A DNA stretch of 64,000 nt from Pterois miles (lineage: Eukaryota > Chordata > Actinopteri > Perciformes > Scorpaenidae). Below the pieces are notes generated by a model that worked only from the letters and a program-made list of their open reading frames with translations, did no database searches and was not told where the DNA came from. The stretch lies in the NCBI GenBank assembly GCA_947000775.1, contig CAMQGK010000147.1, forward strand, positions 3,304,501-3,368,500, read 5' to 3'. Made by a program: the position numbers and the translations under genes. Below, piece by piece: positions 1-11,289 of this stretch; position 1 is the first letter of the stretch, and each line of letters starts with the position of its first letter.

Positions 1-230
1 CACGAGTGCCGGTTCTGACCCGTGGGCCGTATAATGCCCAGGTCTGAGTTTGAATTTTCGCCAAGCAGCCTAGAAAACAGTACCACACGCTATATTAATC
101 ATCATTAATAAATGATAGTTCATCAAACTTGAGTCATTTCACTGCTGACAAACAATCAAATAATTAATGTTAGGTAATTATTAGTAATGTTATATTTTTT
201 TCACTAAAACTGTTTATTTTTTTCTCACAG

Positions 231-541
231 TAACATTTTATATACTATATTGAGTGTTTGTTAATAATTACCAAATGATTTGTAAACCTTTAAGAACTTG
301 TTTGGAAACCATCTATAAATGTTATTTCAGTGTTATTATAAAGTTGCAACTGATTTTAATAACACATTGTTAAATGTTAATAAATACTTGTAAATCATCT
401 ATAAACCTTATTAAATATTTATAGTTAGTCAAGATTTGGTTTCTGGTCCATCTGCCTGTGTAATATTTATAGATATACAAACAATTTACAAATCATTTGG
501 TAATTATTAACAAATACTTAATGTATTATAAAATGTTCTAA
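231..541. mobile_element. Small foldback element (MITE-like)
   Basis: An AT-rich sequence at 231-283 recurs as an imperfect reverse complement at 488-541. Both arms share a core reading TTGTTAATAATTACCAAATG on the outer strand, and about 200 bp separate them. This is the form of a short non-autonomous DNA transposon. I did not find a convincing target duplication. The remaining sequence in 1-837 is AT-rich and shows no gene. Confidence 0.6.
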
Positions 542-837
542 TATGTGCAACAGTAAACTGTTAATTGTTTACTAATGTAATAATTATCGTCTCTTATCAG
601 CTGTGATACAGTATTGAATGAAAGTAATTATTTCATATTACACAAACTAATTATGCAATAATTGAAATTATAGCGTTGCTGATAGTAAATGTGTAATTTT
701 ATTGTTTGTTGACAGTAAAATACTGAAACTAAGTCAATAAATAACTTTCAATTTAGGATTTATTAATAGTGGTTAGTGTTACCAGGAAGAGTATTTCAGT
801 AAATGAGATCACTGAGAGGTTGAAGAAAAGTCGACAG

Positions 838-1023
838 GTGGCCGGCGGCTCAGTCTGTAGGGATTTGGGATTCGGAGGTTCACAGGTTCAAGTCCCCACA
901 TGGACCAAGTTGCTGGGAGGTGCCAGTTGGCCTCTTGAGCAAGGCACCAAATTCCCAACTGCTCGGGGAGCTTGTCAGAGGCTCTATGCAGATCAATAAT
1001 GCAGGTTTATCTTTATCTTTAAA
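838..1023 (+). mobile_element. tRNA-headed SINE copy
   Basis: The copy opens with a tRNA-like head (GGCGGCTCAGTCTGTAGGGA), followed by a good B-box, GGTTCAAGTCC, at 885-895. The body includes the CTTGAGCAAGGCACC and CCCAACTGCTCGGGG blocks, and it ends in a TTTATCTTTATCTTT tail. A related degenerate copy lies at 56825-57126 and a fragment at 17153-17330, which marks it as a dispersed family. It sits just before the first Ig exon, in what is presumably intron sequence. Confidence 0.75.
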
Positions 1024-1146
1024 ATGCATCTTCTTCTTACACAGTAGGAATGAATGGACTTCCTGTCGACTCACCTACGTACACATAGCTATGAGGAAAC
1101 GACCAGATAACCATGTCGCTGTTCTGTTTCTGGCGTCTCCCCCCAG

Positions 1147-1482
1147 CTCGGCCTTCGGTGGCGCTCCCAGAGAAAGCGGCGGTGACGGAGGGGGAGGACA
1201 AGATGATCCAGTGTGACATCACAGGTTTCTATCCAGAGAAACTGGCCGTGACGTGGCACATCCAAAATGGCTCCCACGCCGTCCACGCAGGTGCGAGCCA
1301 CCTCTCCCGAGTCTGCACCGAAATGGCCACTCACAATCCAGACGGCACCTACAGTATCCGCAGTGGCATCACGCTCCACGCCTCGGCCGCGAAGGATGGC
1401 GAGACCATCGTGGTCATCTGTCAGGTGGAACACCAGACCTACAGCGGGCCGTACAACAGATCAGTTACATTGACTGTTCAGG
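1147..1482 (+). CDS. Ig gene, C1-like domain exon A
   Basis: The exon follows a polypyrimidine tract and CCCCCAG and ends CAGG|GTGGG. Its 112 codons hold one complete Ig domain: the first Cys in QCDITGFYPEK, the Trp in AVTW, an N-DGTYS turn, and the second Cys in ICQVEHQTYSG. Two N-glycosylation sequons are visible, NGS and NRS. The CQVEH strand and FYP motif are what suggest a SIRP-like or MHC-like C1 fold. There is no stop codon and both borders are phase 1. Confidence 0.8.
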
Positions 1483-4400
1483 GTGGGATTCATCTTTTCT
1501 TCAAATTAAAGGCCTAATCCGCACTGAATTACATATTTACCTGATGTGATCCTTTCCCCCTGCAGCTCCATCACGGCCCCTTTACAGCGCCGTCACACTG
1601 ATGGCGGTCACCAGTGTCATCAGTCTGGTGCTGGTCACCTCCATCATTGGCGGCGCTTTGCTTCTCTACAGGTATTTCTGTAAAGGTACGTGTCACTGTG
1701 GACATTTCATTGAAACTAGTTTTAAGTAATTACAGTACAAAATACTGGGAGTAGCTAGTGTGGATGTGACGTAGATGTGATAGAGTTTTATGGATACACG
1801 TTATCGTATAAATGTTCAGCAGGACAAATGTTGTGGGAGGATCGAAGTTTTTGTCATGTGCACAACAATTACCGCAAGCAGTGATAGCAAAACTTTTGGC
1901 TAGGCACCTAACAGGTAAGGAAAGTTTTTATATATACATACATATATACACAGGAATTAAAGAGAAGTAATAAATATAAACTCTGGAAAACAAGTTGTAA
2001 TTGGTTGGTGGATTATTTCTCTGTTGTTCCAATGCTGATTGTTGTTGTATTTTACATGGTTGTAAAGCCTGTTTATTTACCTTCACAATGACGTCCAACT
2101 TGTGAGGATCATGTATTTGTGAGATGAGCAGCACAGCTGATTATGTGGGTGGCGTCAACGTGAACTCAGCCATAAAATTAGCCAAAACTCTCTGCTGATG
2201 CTAAACAGTGTTTTCTCCTCATGTTGGTACTGACTCTGGTTTTAGCTCCACTGATTGGCAGCGAATCATCTGAGGTCTAAATCATGTCAGAGAAGAGTTG
2301 AGGAGTTTTGTTTTGAACCTAAATGTTGAACTGAGCCGTGCTGGTTTAAAAATCTGACTCGTCAGACTGAACCAGATCACTTTGTGATCCTGTGGTCTGG
2401 TCTGGTGGAGCCTGATAAAACCAACATGTCACCTGGAGCTCAAAACTAGAGTCAAATTTAGGCTGAGTTTAGGCAGAATTTAGGCTAATTTCAGTTGGGC
2501 TCTACCCACATAATCAGCTGTGCTGCTCATCCCACAAGTTCATGATCGTCATTGTGAAGGTAAATAAACAGACTTTCCAACCAAGTCAAATATAATGACA
2601 ATCAGCATAAGAACCACAGAGAAATAATCCACCAATCACTAATTTACTAACTTTTTTCCAGGTTACATAGACAGGTGTAGCAGTTTGTAAAACAATATGC
2701 AGAGTGTGGTGAGCTCAAGAGTTCAGCAGCCTTATATCGGTTTGATTGATTGATTTGAATAGTTTTATGATTATGTATCTGCGTTGACTTTAGCCAGATC
2801 ACACTAGTCCTAGAGGGGAACCTAATCCATTTAATGCATTTTTTTTAAAACTTTCATTGTTTAACTACTAATATATATTGTATATACGCACAGAGAAGTG
2901 TAAAGAGTTTGTAAAATAGTAAAGTATACAGCGCTACGGTGACAGTATGGTGGTAAAATCTGAATTCATAGCAGTGCAACAATTTCATGAAATTATTTTT
3001 TATATTAATATTTATTTATTATTTATACTCACTCGTCAAATACCGACTCCTGGTGAGTGGGGCTAAGCTTCAGTCTATGAGGTTTCAGGTACCCCTCTAC
3101 ATCAGTTCTGGACGTGGCACAGACATCGTCTGCTCCTTACGGGATTCGTGTCTTTTCAACATAAACTTCCAACATAGGTTTACTTCGTTTTTGAGGTTTA
3201 CTTAGACAGAAGTACTTGGTTAGGTTTAGGAAAAGATTGTTTGGGTTGAAATAATTTGGGCTGTTCTCATACCCTGTTCGTAGTTATGCCTACAAGAAAA
3301 AGTAATGCCATGCAATCATTTCATATTGAATCCAGAGCTCGTGAAGGTGATGCAGTGTTAGTTTAAAGCTTGGAGCAATCAGACCAGCTACACTGGCTGG
3401 TCAAGTATAAGGACGAAACAAGTGTGAAGTCATTTATCTGAACACCCAACTGAACTAAGATTGGTTGACAGAGAAGGCCTTTAATTTGTCACACCTATAA
3501 TATACTGTATAAATTAATTTTCACACATAATCACATTGAAGAGAAAACAGCTGAGTGTTGCTGTTTTATTTGAGCTCTAACATGCATTTCTATCATCTGC
3601 ATAGCTCCCGTAAGTGTCTCTGAAATCAGCCAACCCAGCATCACATATGCTCAGGTGCAGACCGACCTCAAATGCACCATCCGAGGGGCTCGACAGCGGG
3701 AGGTCAAAGTGAAATGGTTTAAATTACAAGGCAGCGAAGACTCGGATCTGCAGTCGGACTCAGTTTGTCTGTTGGTCAGTGAGGATCTGAGCGAACAGGC
3801 TAGTCTCCAGTCAGATGGCAGCCACCACACATCTGTGCTGCCGGTGTGTCTGACTGTCTCTGAGGACATGACCAGATACCAGTGTGTGGTGCTGTGTCGA
3901 GGCCAGAGCTTCAGCAGAAACACCACAGTCCGGGTTAGAGGTGAGTAACTGCAGCTCCAAGAGCTGTTCTCTGAAGCCATGAAAGATCACTTGATGTTCA
4001 TCAATCAGTTGATCAGACTGTTCAATAACATGGTGTGGGCAGGACTGAGCTATATGACAGCTGCTGGTCAGATTGACAATGAACTTTTTTATTATTATTA
4101 TTATTATTATTTATCTGGTGTAGGGATCACCAAAACATTTTGATATGAGGGCTGTTTTAAAGTCATGGTGTAGTATGTCATTAAATATAAAAGTCACTGT
4201 ATAGTATGTCATAAGATATAATTAAAAAATAATTTTATAGTATCCATCCATCGTCAACCGCTTTTCCCGTTAGGGGTCGCGGGGGGGGGCTGGAGCCGAT
4301 CCCAGCTGGCACTGGGCGAAGGGGGTACACCCTGGACAGGTCTCCAGTCCATCGTGGACAGGAGAGCCTCTAGACAGTCAACATAGAGACGTAGGACAAC

Positions 4401-6937
4401 ATGGAGACAGACAACATAGAGACAGACAACATAGAGACAGACAACATAGAGACAGACAACATATAGACAGACAACATAGAGACAGACAACCATTCACACT
4501 CACATCCACACCTACGGGACATTTAGTGTCATCAGTTAACCTAAACAGCATGTCTTTGGACGGTGGGAGGAAGCTGGAGTACCCGGAGAAAACCCACGCT
4601 TACACGGGGAGAACATGCAAACTCCACACAGAAGAGTCCCAAGCCGGAATCGAACCTGCGACCCTCTTGCTGTGAGGCAACAGCGCTAACCACTGCACCA
4701 CCGTGCAGCCCTAATTTTATAGTATACCATTAAAAAATACAATTAAAAGTCATAGTATTGGATGTCATAAAAATCAGTCAGTGTAGTATATAATAACAAT
4801 GTAATAAAGAAATTCATAATATAGCATGCTATAAAGTCAGCGTAGCATGTCATAAATAATATAATAAAAAATCATTTTATAGTGTACCATAAAAATATGA
4901 TTAAAAAGTCATAGTATAGTTAGTATGTCATAAAATATAAAGACATTTATAATATATGTATACCGTAAAATATAATAAGTCATAGTATGTCATAAAAATA
5001 TAATAAAGTCCCAGTATATATCTTTAAAAAAACATTGCATAGTATACCATACCAATAAAAGTCATATTATAGTAAGTTGGCCAGGATCATGTCAGCATGG
5101 CTCTTCTGAGTCTTCTGAGTGTTTGTGAACATTTTCTCTCGTAAAGATCAGGCGAACTAAGCGAGTGTTTGTGATATTTAAGGAACACTAATGTTTTCCT
5201 TTTAACAGCAGTGTTATCTTCACAGTATCTCTCTGAAGACCTTCAGCTGAAACGCTGAGTGATACTCTGAGCAGATGGATATGTAAAGGAATATGTTCTG
5301 TGTTGTTCTGATTATTATGTGAAGATATGACGTGAACGTCTCCTCTCTCCTCTCTCAGTGGAGCCGTCTTTCCTCCAGATCTCCAGCATCCCTCAGATCC
5401 CCAAGGTGGAGCGGCTGCTGGTTCTCTGCTGTCGGGTGGAGAACTTCTACCCTCAGCACGTCGACCTGGAGTGGTCCAGGAACGACGGCGAGCAGGTCCG
5501 CACCGTCACGCACTTTGGACCTTTCTCCGACCACAACCGCCTGTACAGCGTGTGGAGTAAGATCCAGCTGGTCATGGCCAGAGAGGACGAGAGGGCCGTC
5601 TACACCTGCCGGGTTTACCACGCCAGCTTCCCTGCTCCGGGTTACAAAGACGTCCTGTACCACATCAACACTCAAGGTAGGCGCACCGAAAATTTACAGT
5701 AGAAGACACAGTAAAAAAAACATTAAAATGTCATAATACCGAGTATTATGTCAGAAAAATGTCATAATATATTATATCATAAAAATGTAATTAAAAATGT
5801 CACAGTGTAATGTCATAAAATATCATAAGGTCATAGTATGTCATAAAAAATATAATAAAAAACAATAGTATAGTATGTTATAAAAATATATTAAAAATAG
5901 TATAGTATGTCTTAAAAATATAAAAATAAAAATAAAAATAAAAAAACAATAGTATAGTATGTCTTAAAAAATATAATAAAAATAGTATAGCATGTCATAA
6001 AAATATAATAAAAATAGTATAGTATGTCATAAAAATATAATAAAAAATAGTATAGTATGTCATAAAAATATAATAAAAACAATAGTATAGTATGTCAAAA
6101 ATATAATAAAAATAGTATAGCATGTCATAAAAAATATAATAAAAATAGTATAGTATGTCATAAAAATATAATAAAAACAATAGTATAGTATGTCATAAAA
6201 AATATTTTTAAAAATTCATTATGTCATAAATATAGTAAAACAGTCACAGTATAGTATGTCATAAAAAATATTTTTAAAAAGTCATATGTCATAAATATAA
6301 TAAAACAATCAGTATAGTATGTCATAAAAAATATCGATTGATTGATTGATGATTATAAAGACGTCAACTACTCTTTAACAGCACCAAACGTTCCCTGCTG
6401 GCACCTTTTTATTAAATCTGTAACTTCTGAGTAAATTTAAACTGAATCATGTTTTGTTTTGTAAACGTGATGAAAACACGTTGTAGCCTCGAGACAAGCA
6501 GCACTTTAACAGTTGAGCTAAAAGTAAAACCACATTTCTGAGCAGCCTCATCCTTTCAGTGTTTTCTATCCCGTCCTGTGTCTGTCGCCTCAGGAACTCC
6601 TCCTAATGTGATGTTCATCGACTGTGAACCGCTGTGTCCTCTGCCGAATGACGAGTGTACGCTGCACCTGTGCGTCAAAGACTTCTGTCCTGACGACGTG
6701 TCAGTGACTTGGACTAAAAATGGAGAGCTGGTTCCCTCCGGCGTCTTCAACACTCCCCCGAGCCTGAACATCAACGGCCTCTACTCCATGTTCAGCTTTC
6801 TCAAAATCACCCCCGACAAGGACGACCAGGGCTCCGTGTTCCGGTGCCGGGTGGTCCACAGCGCCCAGGCGGAGCCCGAGGAGAGGCTCTTCACGCTGCC
6901 TCCAGCCCACAACCTGCATCTGGTCGACGGCTGCTGA
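1147..6937 (+). CDS. Immunoglobulin-superfamily receptor gene, 3' part (5 exons seen)
   Basis: Five exons at 1147-1482, 1566-1685, 3605-3940, 5359-5676 and 6594-6937 join in one frame. Every junction is phase 1, the usual class for Ig-domain exons, and each has AG/GT borders. The product would read Ig domain, transmembrane segment, then three Ig domains and a stop at 6935-6937. The domains have C1-type hallmarks: a Cys in CxxxxFYP or a similar motif, a Trp about 12-14 residues later, and a C-terminal CxVxH or similar. The first and third resemble the C1 domains of SIRP-type receptors (FYP strand, NxDGTYS-like turn, CQVEH), but this is motif reading only. No leader or V-type domain is in the window, so the 5' end lies before position 1. 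The transmembrane exon in mid-chain is odd: these exons may belong to alternative isoforms, or to two tandem genes. Confidence 0.7.
1566..1685 (+). CDS. Ig gene, transmembrane exon
   Basis: This 120-bp exon is bounded by CCCCCTGCAG and AAAG|GTACGT. It encodes a short linker (APSRPLYS), then about 25 hydrophobic residues (LMAVTSVISLVLVTSIIGGA followed by LLL), then YRYFCK, a basic stop-transfer-like end. It fits a single-pass type I receptor whose ectodomain ends with exon A. No charged residue lies inside the segment. The next in-frame exon encodes another Ig domain rather than an obvious cytoplasmic tail. Confidence 0.75.
1982..2663. mobile_element. Foldback element with ~170-bp inverted arms
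   Basis: The sequence at about 1982-2154 (starting TGGAAAACAAGTTGTAATTG) returns as an imperfect reverse complement at about 2495-2663 (ending in TTTTTTCCAGG). Both arms contain the reverse-complement blocks GGTTGGTGGATTATTTCTCT and GAGCAGCACAGCTGATTATG. The interior is about 340 bp and has no reading frame. It is a non-autonomous DNA element in the intron between the transmembrane exon and Ig exon B. A fragment at about 3219-3260 (TTGGTTAGGTTTAGGAAAAG) recurs at 42353, another dispersed repeat; the rest of 2664-3604 shows nothing else. Confidence 0.75.
3605..3940 (+). CDS. Ig gene, Ig domain exon B
   Basis: The exon starts after CTGCATAG and ends TTAGAG|GTGAGT. Its 112 codons form an Ig domain with a Cys in LKCTIRG, a Trp in VKVKWFKLQG, and a Cys in TRYQCVVLCRG followed by a final V-R-V-R strand. 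An NTT sequon lies near the end. It is more divergent than exon A and lacks the FYP motif. Phase 1 at both ends lets it be used or skipped without breaking the frame. Confidence 0.75.
3941..5358 (+). repeat. Ig-gene intron with dispersed repeat and satellite-like units
   Basis: An (ATT)n run lies at about 4090-4115. A dispersed repeat copy at 4245-4710 carries the blocks CATTCACACTCACATCCACA, CATGTCTTTGGACGGTGGGA and CTAACCACTGCACCACCGTG, common in fish genomes. Within it, about 4385-4490 is a local tandem expansion of a 16-bp unit (AGACAGACAACATAGA). On both sides (4150-4240 and 4710-5075) are degenerate units built on AGTATGTCATAAAA, related to the SERINC3 intron satellite. Confidence 0.65.
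5359..5676 (+). CDS. Ig gene, C1-like domain exon C
   Basis: The exon is bounded by CTCTCTCAG and CTCAAG|GTAGGC and has 106 codons. It holds a typical C1-type domain: CCRVENFYPQHVDLEW places the first Cys and Trp, and YTCRVYHASFPAPG supplies the second Cys. The order FYP, then a polar turn (SDHNRLYSVWSK), then CRVYH resembles the membrane-distal C1 domains of SIRP family receptors. GC content at third codon positions is high, in contrast to the AT-rich introns on each side, which supports real coding. Confidence 0.85.
5700..6335 (+). repeat. Tandem repeat array, ~31-bp AT-rich unit
   Basis: About 20 imperfect units of the form AGTATAGTATGTCATAAAAA + TATAATAAAA fill the intron between Ig exons C and D. 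The module GTATAGTATGTCAT is the reverse complement of the core of the 37-bp satellite in SERINC3 intron 9, but the linker differs. Non-repetitive DNA resumes at about 6340. Confidence 0.8.
6594..6937 (+). CDS. Ig gene, last Ig domain exon D with stop
   Basis: The exon starts after CTGTCGCCTCAG and reads 114 residues to TGA at 6935-6937. The domain has a Cys in LHLCVKDFCPDDVSVTW, the Trp of that strand, and a Cys in VFRCRVVHSAQAE. It also has extra cysteines (CEPLCPLPNDEC) that could form additional disulphides. After the last strand the chain runs FTLPPAHNLHLVDGC and stops, with no transmembrane segment or GPI-like hydrophobic tail. If read from this exon as the terminus, the product would be soluble beyond the earlier membrane segment. 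Confidence 0.8.
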
Positions 6938-7006
6938 CATCCTCACTGTATGTACGCTCTTTCATTCCACTTTGATTTGGGAAAGTCGGGATGCAGATGT
7001 TTATTT

Positions 7007-8512
7007 AAAGGCACAGTATGTAGGATCTGGTGGGATCTAGTGGTGTGGTTGCAGCTTGAAACCAGCAGAGTACCTCTTTGCTCACGCCCTTTCCTTGACT
7101 GAGGTAACGAGAGCCGCCGACTGCAGTAACGCCGGTACGTTACAGGCAATGCAAATTCGTTTAAATGCCGCTAATTTCTTTAACGCATTAAGATAACTTG
7201 CAATTCTTTAGGTTGTAGCGGCTCAGTTTTAAAGCCAGAGTGAAGATCTAGATCACATGAAACTAGAGAACCTGATGAATCCATCGGCACCAACCAGGTC
7301 AGACTAGCTGGTAGTGAAGGAGGTTAAATTACGCTCCAAACTTAAGCTACATTTTTAGTGAGGAAAAACTGTCATGGCCATTTTCAAAGGGGTCCGTTGA
7401 CCTCTGACCTCCAGATGTGTGGATGTAAATGGGTTCTCTGGGTCCCCACCAGTCTCCCCTTTTAACTTTCTGATAGTCCCAGTCAGTCTGGATCAAGTCC
7501 TAGTCAAGTCAGCACTCTGACACACTGACAGCTGTTGTTGCCTGTTGGGCTGCAGTTTGTTCTGATTGGAGCAGATTGTTGATGCTAAAGTCAGAACCTG
7601 GGAGGGTTTCTGGACAATATCTGCCATTGATTAGTGTTGTAAATTAATTTCCTGTTGATAAAAGTATTAAATACTTGACTAATCACCCTTTAAGGTTCAT
7701 TTTGAACAGATAAATTTGCAATTAATTGTGATTAAATATTTGAATTCGATTGACAGCTCTAGTATTAACAAGTTGTCTGTAATAAAGTGACAACTGAGTG
7801 TATTTTTGTTTGTAAAATCATTATCAACAACACTCAGTAACTAGCTGGTACATGTATAGATTATAGTGGAGTAAAAAGTACAGCAGTTGTCTACTGAGGT
7901 AAAGTTAAAGTACCTCAGTTATACTTAAGGTGAGACGAACAGAGTTTTTCAGACACTGGTCAATTTTGAGATTTTAGGCTATTTTGCTTGTTGATAAAAG
8001 TATTAAATACTTGACAAATCTGTCTTTTAAGGTACATTTTAAACAGATAAAAAATGTGTTATTACGCATGATTAAGTGTGGACAATCATTTTCTTAATCG
8101 TGATAAATATTTTAATGATTGACAACTGTAATAATAATAATAATAAATAAATAAATAACAACAATAACTGTAGGAGCAACAGAGGTCAGACAGCAGCTGG
8201 CGGTATCACGGTTTTACCAGCGTATCGGAGAACTACGGTGGCCTTCAGGTAACGTAAAAAGGTGAAAGTCTCTGTGGAGTCAGTTTGGTTTGTCCACTCT
8301 GGGCTGCTGTAGAAAGATGGAGGAGCAACGTGGACTCGGTAAAGAGGACCTGCTCACGATGTGGATATGAAGGATTCACTCTAAGCTAACGAAAACACAA
8401 CCATTCTCAGGTTCAGATGATTATACACTCAGGAAAACATAGTTCTGAATGTTATACTGCATTTCTGCTAATAGATCCCATGAAATCCTACACACTGGTC
8501 CTTAAATAAAGT
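7007..8512. mobile_element. MITE with a second repeat nested inside
   Basis: The left end (TTAAAGGCACAGTATGTAGG, from 7005) and the right end (CCTACACACTGGTCCTTAA, to about 8514) are inverted repeats of each other. The flanking bases TTTAA/TTAAA may be a target duplication. The left element half stops near 7135 and resumes near 8215. Between them lies another dispersed repeat (7140-8130), recognisable by the blocks GACCTCTGACCTCCAGATGT, CACTGACAGCTGTTGTTGCC and TTAATTGTGATTAAATATTTG. Copies of this inner repeat recur at about 42850-43330, 46740-46920 and 47560-48320. Confidence 0.65.
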
Positions 8513-11289
8513 AGCGTGTTTTCATTAAGAAACAGGAGGAGGCAGAGACCCGTCTCTCAACACTTAATGCTCTTTTTTAATTCTTCCAGCAGTCGGCTAG
8601 TTATCACCCACGAGCCCCATATTAAGGTTTAATTGGTGTATAATACTATGAGTGTAATTTTGTAGTGTGTGTACAAATATTGTTTATTATTTAGGGAACA
8701 CTTTAGGTAACATTTTATTTTCTGGGTCTGTAATTTCTTAAAAAATTTCCAAATAATTTTCGAGGAAGTTTCCTGGATACAACAATGTCATTTGGTACTA
8801 ATTACAGGGACTGAACCTACCAAATTTATAAATATCATTAAATGCAGCAAAAATAATATATAAAAAATAAACGTAGCCATTAATTAATTGATAAAATGTG
8901 ACATGAATTGATATATCTTTTAATCTGCTTCTTTATTAATTTAACTTTGTATTAATTCCTTTATTTATTTACTCTTATGTATCATTTCCCTTTATATATA
9001 TTATATATTATATATATATTATATATTATATAATATATATAGTATATAATATATATTATATATATAATATATAATATATATATATAATATATGTATATAT
9101 AATATATATATATTACATTTTTAAATATTTATTGTTCCATTCATTTATCTATGCATTCCTGCATGATTCTCTCTTTGCCTTTCACCTTATTTATTTCCCC
9201 AAATTTATTTATTTATTTACACTTTTTTAATCCATTTCTGCCACATTAAGCAGGTGAGGGGGCAGAAGTGTAAAAAGAAAATGGAAAGAAATACATAAAG
9301 AAAATAATACGGAAGTTTGGGGAAATACAGGGTGACATGCAAAGGCAAAATCATGCAGAAGTAAATAAGTTAATGATTAAATACATAAATACATACATTT
9401 AGAAATAAATGATGCATAAGTAAATGCATAAACTATATAAATACATAAAGTACAGGGAAAATTAAACTGAAGAGTAAATACATAAATAAGAGGATTAATA
9501 AGGAAGCAAATTAAAACCAAATTATCAATTTGTCATATTTTATCTGTTCATTAAAGGCTACATTTATTTTCCATATTATTTTTGCTATATTTAATGACAT
9601 ATATTTATTTTAGTCATTTATGAATTTGTTTGATTTTGACCGCTCCATCTAAAACCAATTAAATATTCCCTCTTTATTCACATTTATTAATGTGAACTTT
9701 AGTCTCATATATGTTAAACTGTGTACCGCCTTGTAGAAAACTTTATATAATTAGTATAGCAAATCTTGGAAATTATTATGGAATTATAAAAATTACATAC
9801 CCACAAAAATGTGTTACCACAGAATGAGTTACTGTCTGAAAGGATCATTTCGATAATTGATAATCGTTGTTTTAACACGAACCAATGACACTCCGGGAAC
9901 ATGACGCGAGGTGAACTAGCTCATTTATTAGCACACTGAACTCAGTGAAAGCAAACATTAAAGTTTCAGAAATGAGTCAGAAGCACTGAGAACTCATAAC
10001 TACAGTAAATCACTTTGGCTTACAAGGCATTTCAGTGTTTGTATCATCAGTCTGGTCTGATTCATATTCCTAAACATATTTAACCATTCAATTATCTTCT
10101 CTGACATTTCTTACAAAACACAACTTTTTTTAATTTAAAAAAACACAAAATATAATAAATCATCACCCATATCAGCTTTAAACAAATCAGTTGATTGTGC
10201 AGTTCTGTCACTGTATGGATTTATAGTACAACCTGAAACTATCACATCTCAAAGACACAGTTACATCGAACATCTTGGTCCATTAATATTTGGCAGAAAC
10301 TTAAAGCTCCAGTCGATAAATATATATATATAATTTTTAATAACAGTAGCTGTAACTGAAGCTTTAACTTGACTTATAGTCAAGAGTCATATTGCAAGAA
10401 TTTTAATCAACAGTAGTCAACTACACTCATGTACTAAATATTCCTCTAAATATATTCAATATATTCGCATATCAGAAACATTTTACAGATGCATAAGGCA
10501 TTGCAGCAAACTATGAGCTCACTACTGTGTGCAGTTCACAAACCAACCTTCATTACTAATACTGTAATACACTCATAATTTTAAGCAGTGTAAAATATTT
10601 GTATTTGATTAAATCTGTTGTCACTGCAGAAATTAATTAAACATATCAATATGTGACATTTTGGACTTTGTATGCAATTTACAAATAAACATTTTTTTTT
10701 TTTTAATTCTTCAGTATGGTTTTGTGTTTCAGTAGAAAAGTGCGATTGTCCTTGGATGTCTAATTTATGACCCGCAGCGGTAAAAAAAAAAAAAAAAAAA
10801 AGTAAATATTTGAATCAGCTGTTTTGGCACCTCTGAACCCAATTTAAAGGCTGAAACTAAACTCCAGCTAAAAGCGTAGACGACGCCGGTGCCGGTGCCG
10901 TCGCCATCGCTGCGGTGGCTAGTCGTAGCGACCCTGTTCGCTAACAGTATTAACTGGTGACTTTCAAAGGAATGCGTTTATCGTTGCCCGTAGTAACTTA
11001 AATAAGTGAATGTTTGGCGTAGATAATAAACACAGATGAGTATGTATTTAAAACTGATTGAAGTAAAATTGAAGGCTTTTCACAGGACACAGCTGCCGTC
11101 ACTGTGAGCAAACACAACGCATTCATCTGAGAGTCAGTTAACGCAGTTCGCAGACAGTTTGTTCTGTTTGACGCCGATCACATGATTACTTTGTGGTCAT
11201 TGGGTTTCCCTCGTTAGAGCAACTAACATTAAGTTTCGCAATTACACCACAGTCAGTTGATGGAGTTAATTTATTCTGTGGGACCATCA
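8513..11289. other. Intergenic AT-rich DNA, no gene seen
   Basis: No exon-like reading frame is supported. A (TA)n-rich low-complexity block lies at 8990-9115. About 9160-9480 holds many TAAATA/ATTTAT words on both strands, and short poly(A) or poly(T) runs occur near 10690 and 10782-10801. A small GC-rich patch lies at 10875-10925. An AATAAA on the minus strand at about 11267 is one possible poly(A) signal for SERINC3, but nothing else confirms it. Confidence 0.5.

Noticed and set aside
838..1023. Possible tRNA gene (B-box match)
   Set aside because: No complete cloverleaf. The downstream body and tail match SINE copies elsewhere in the window.
5995..6180. 61-codon minus-strand frame rich in Tyr/Phe
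   Set aside because: A translation of the AT-rich tandem repeat in the Ig-gene intron.
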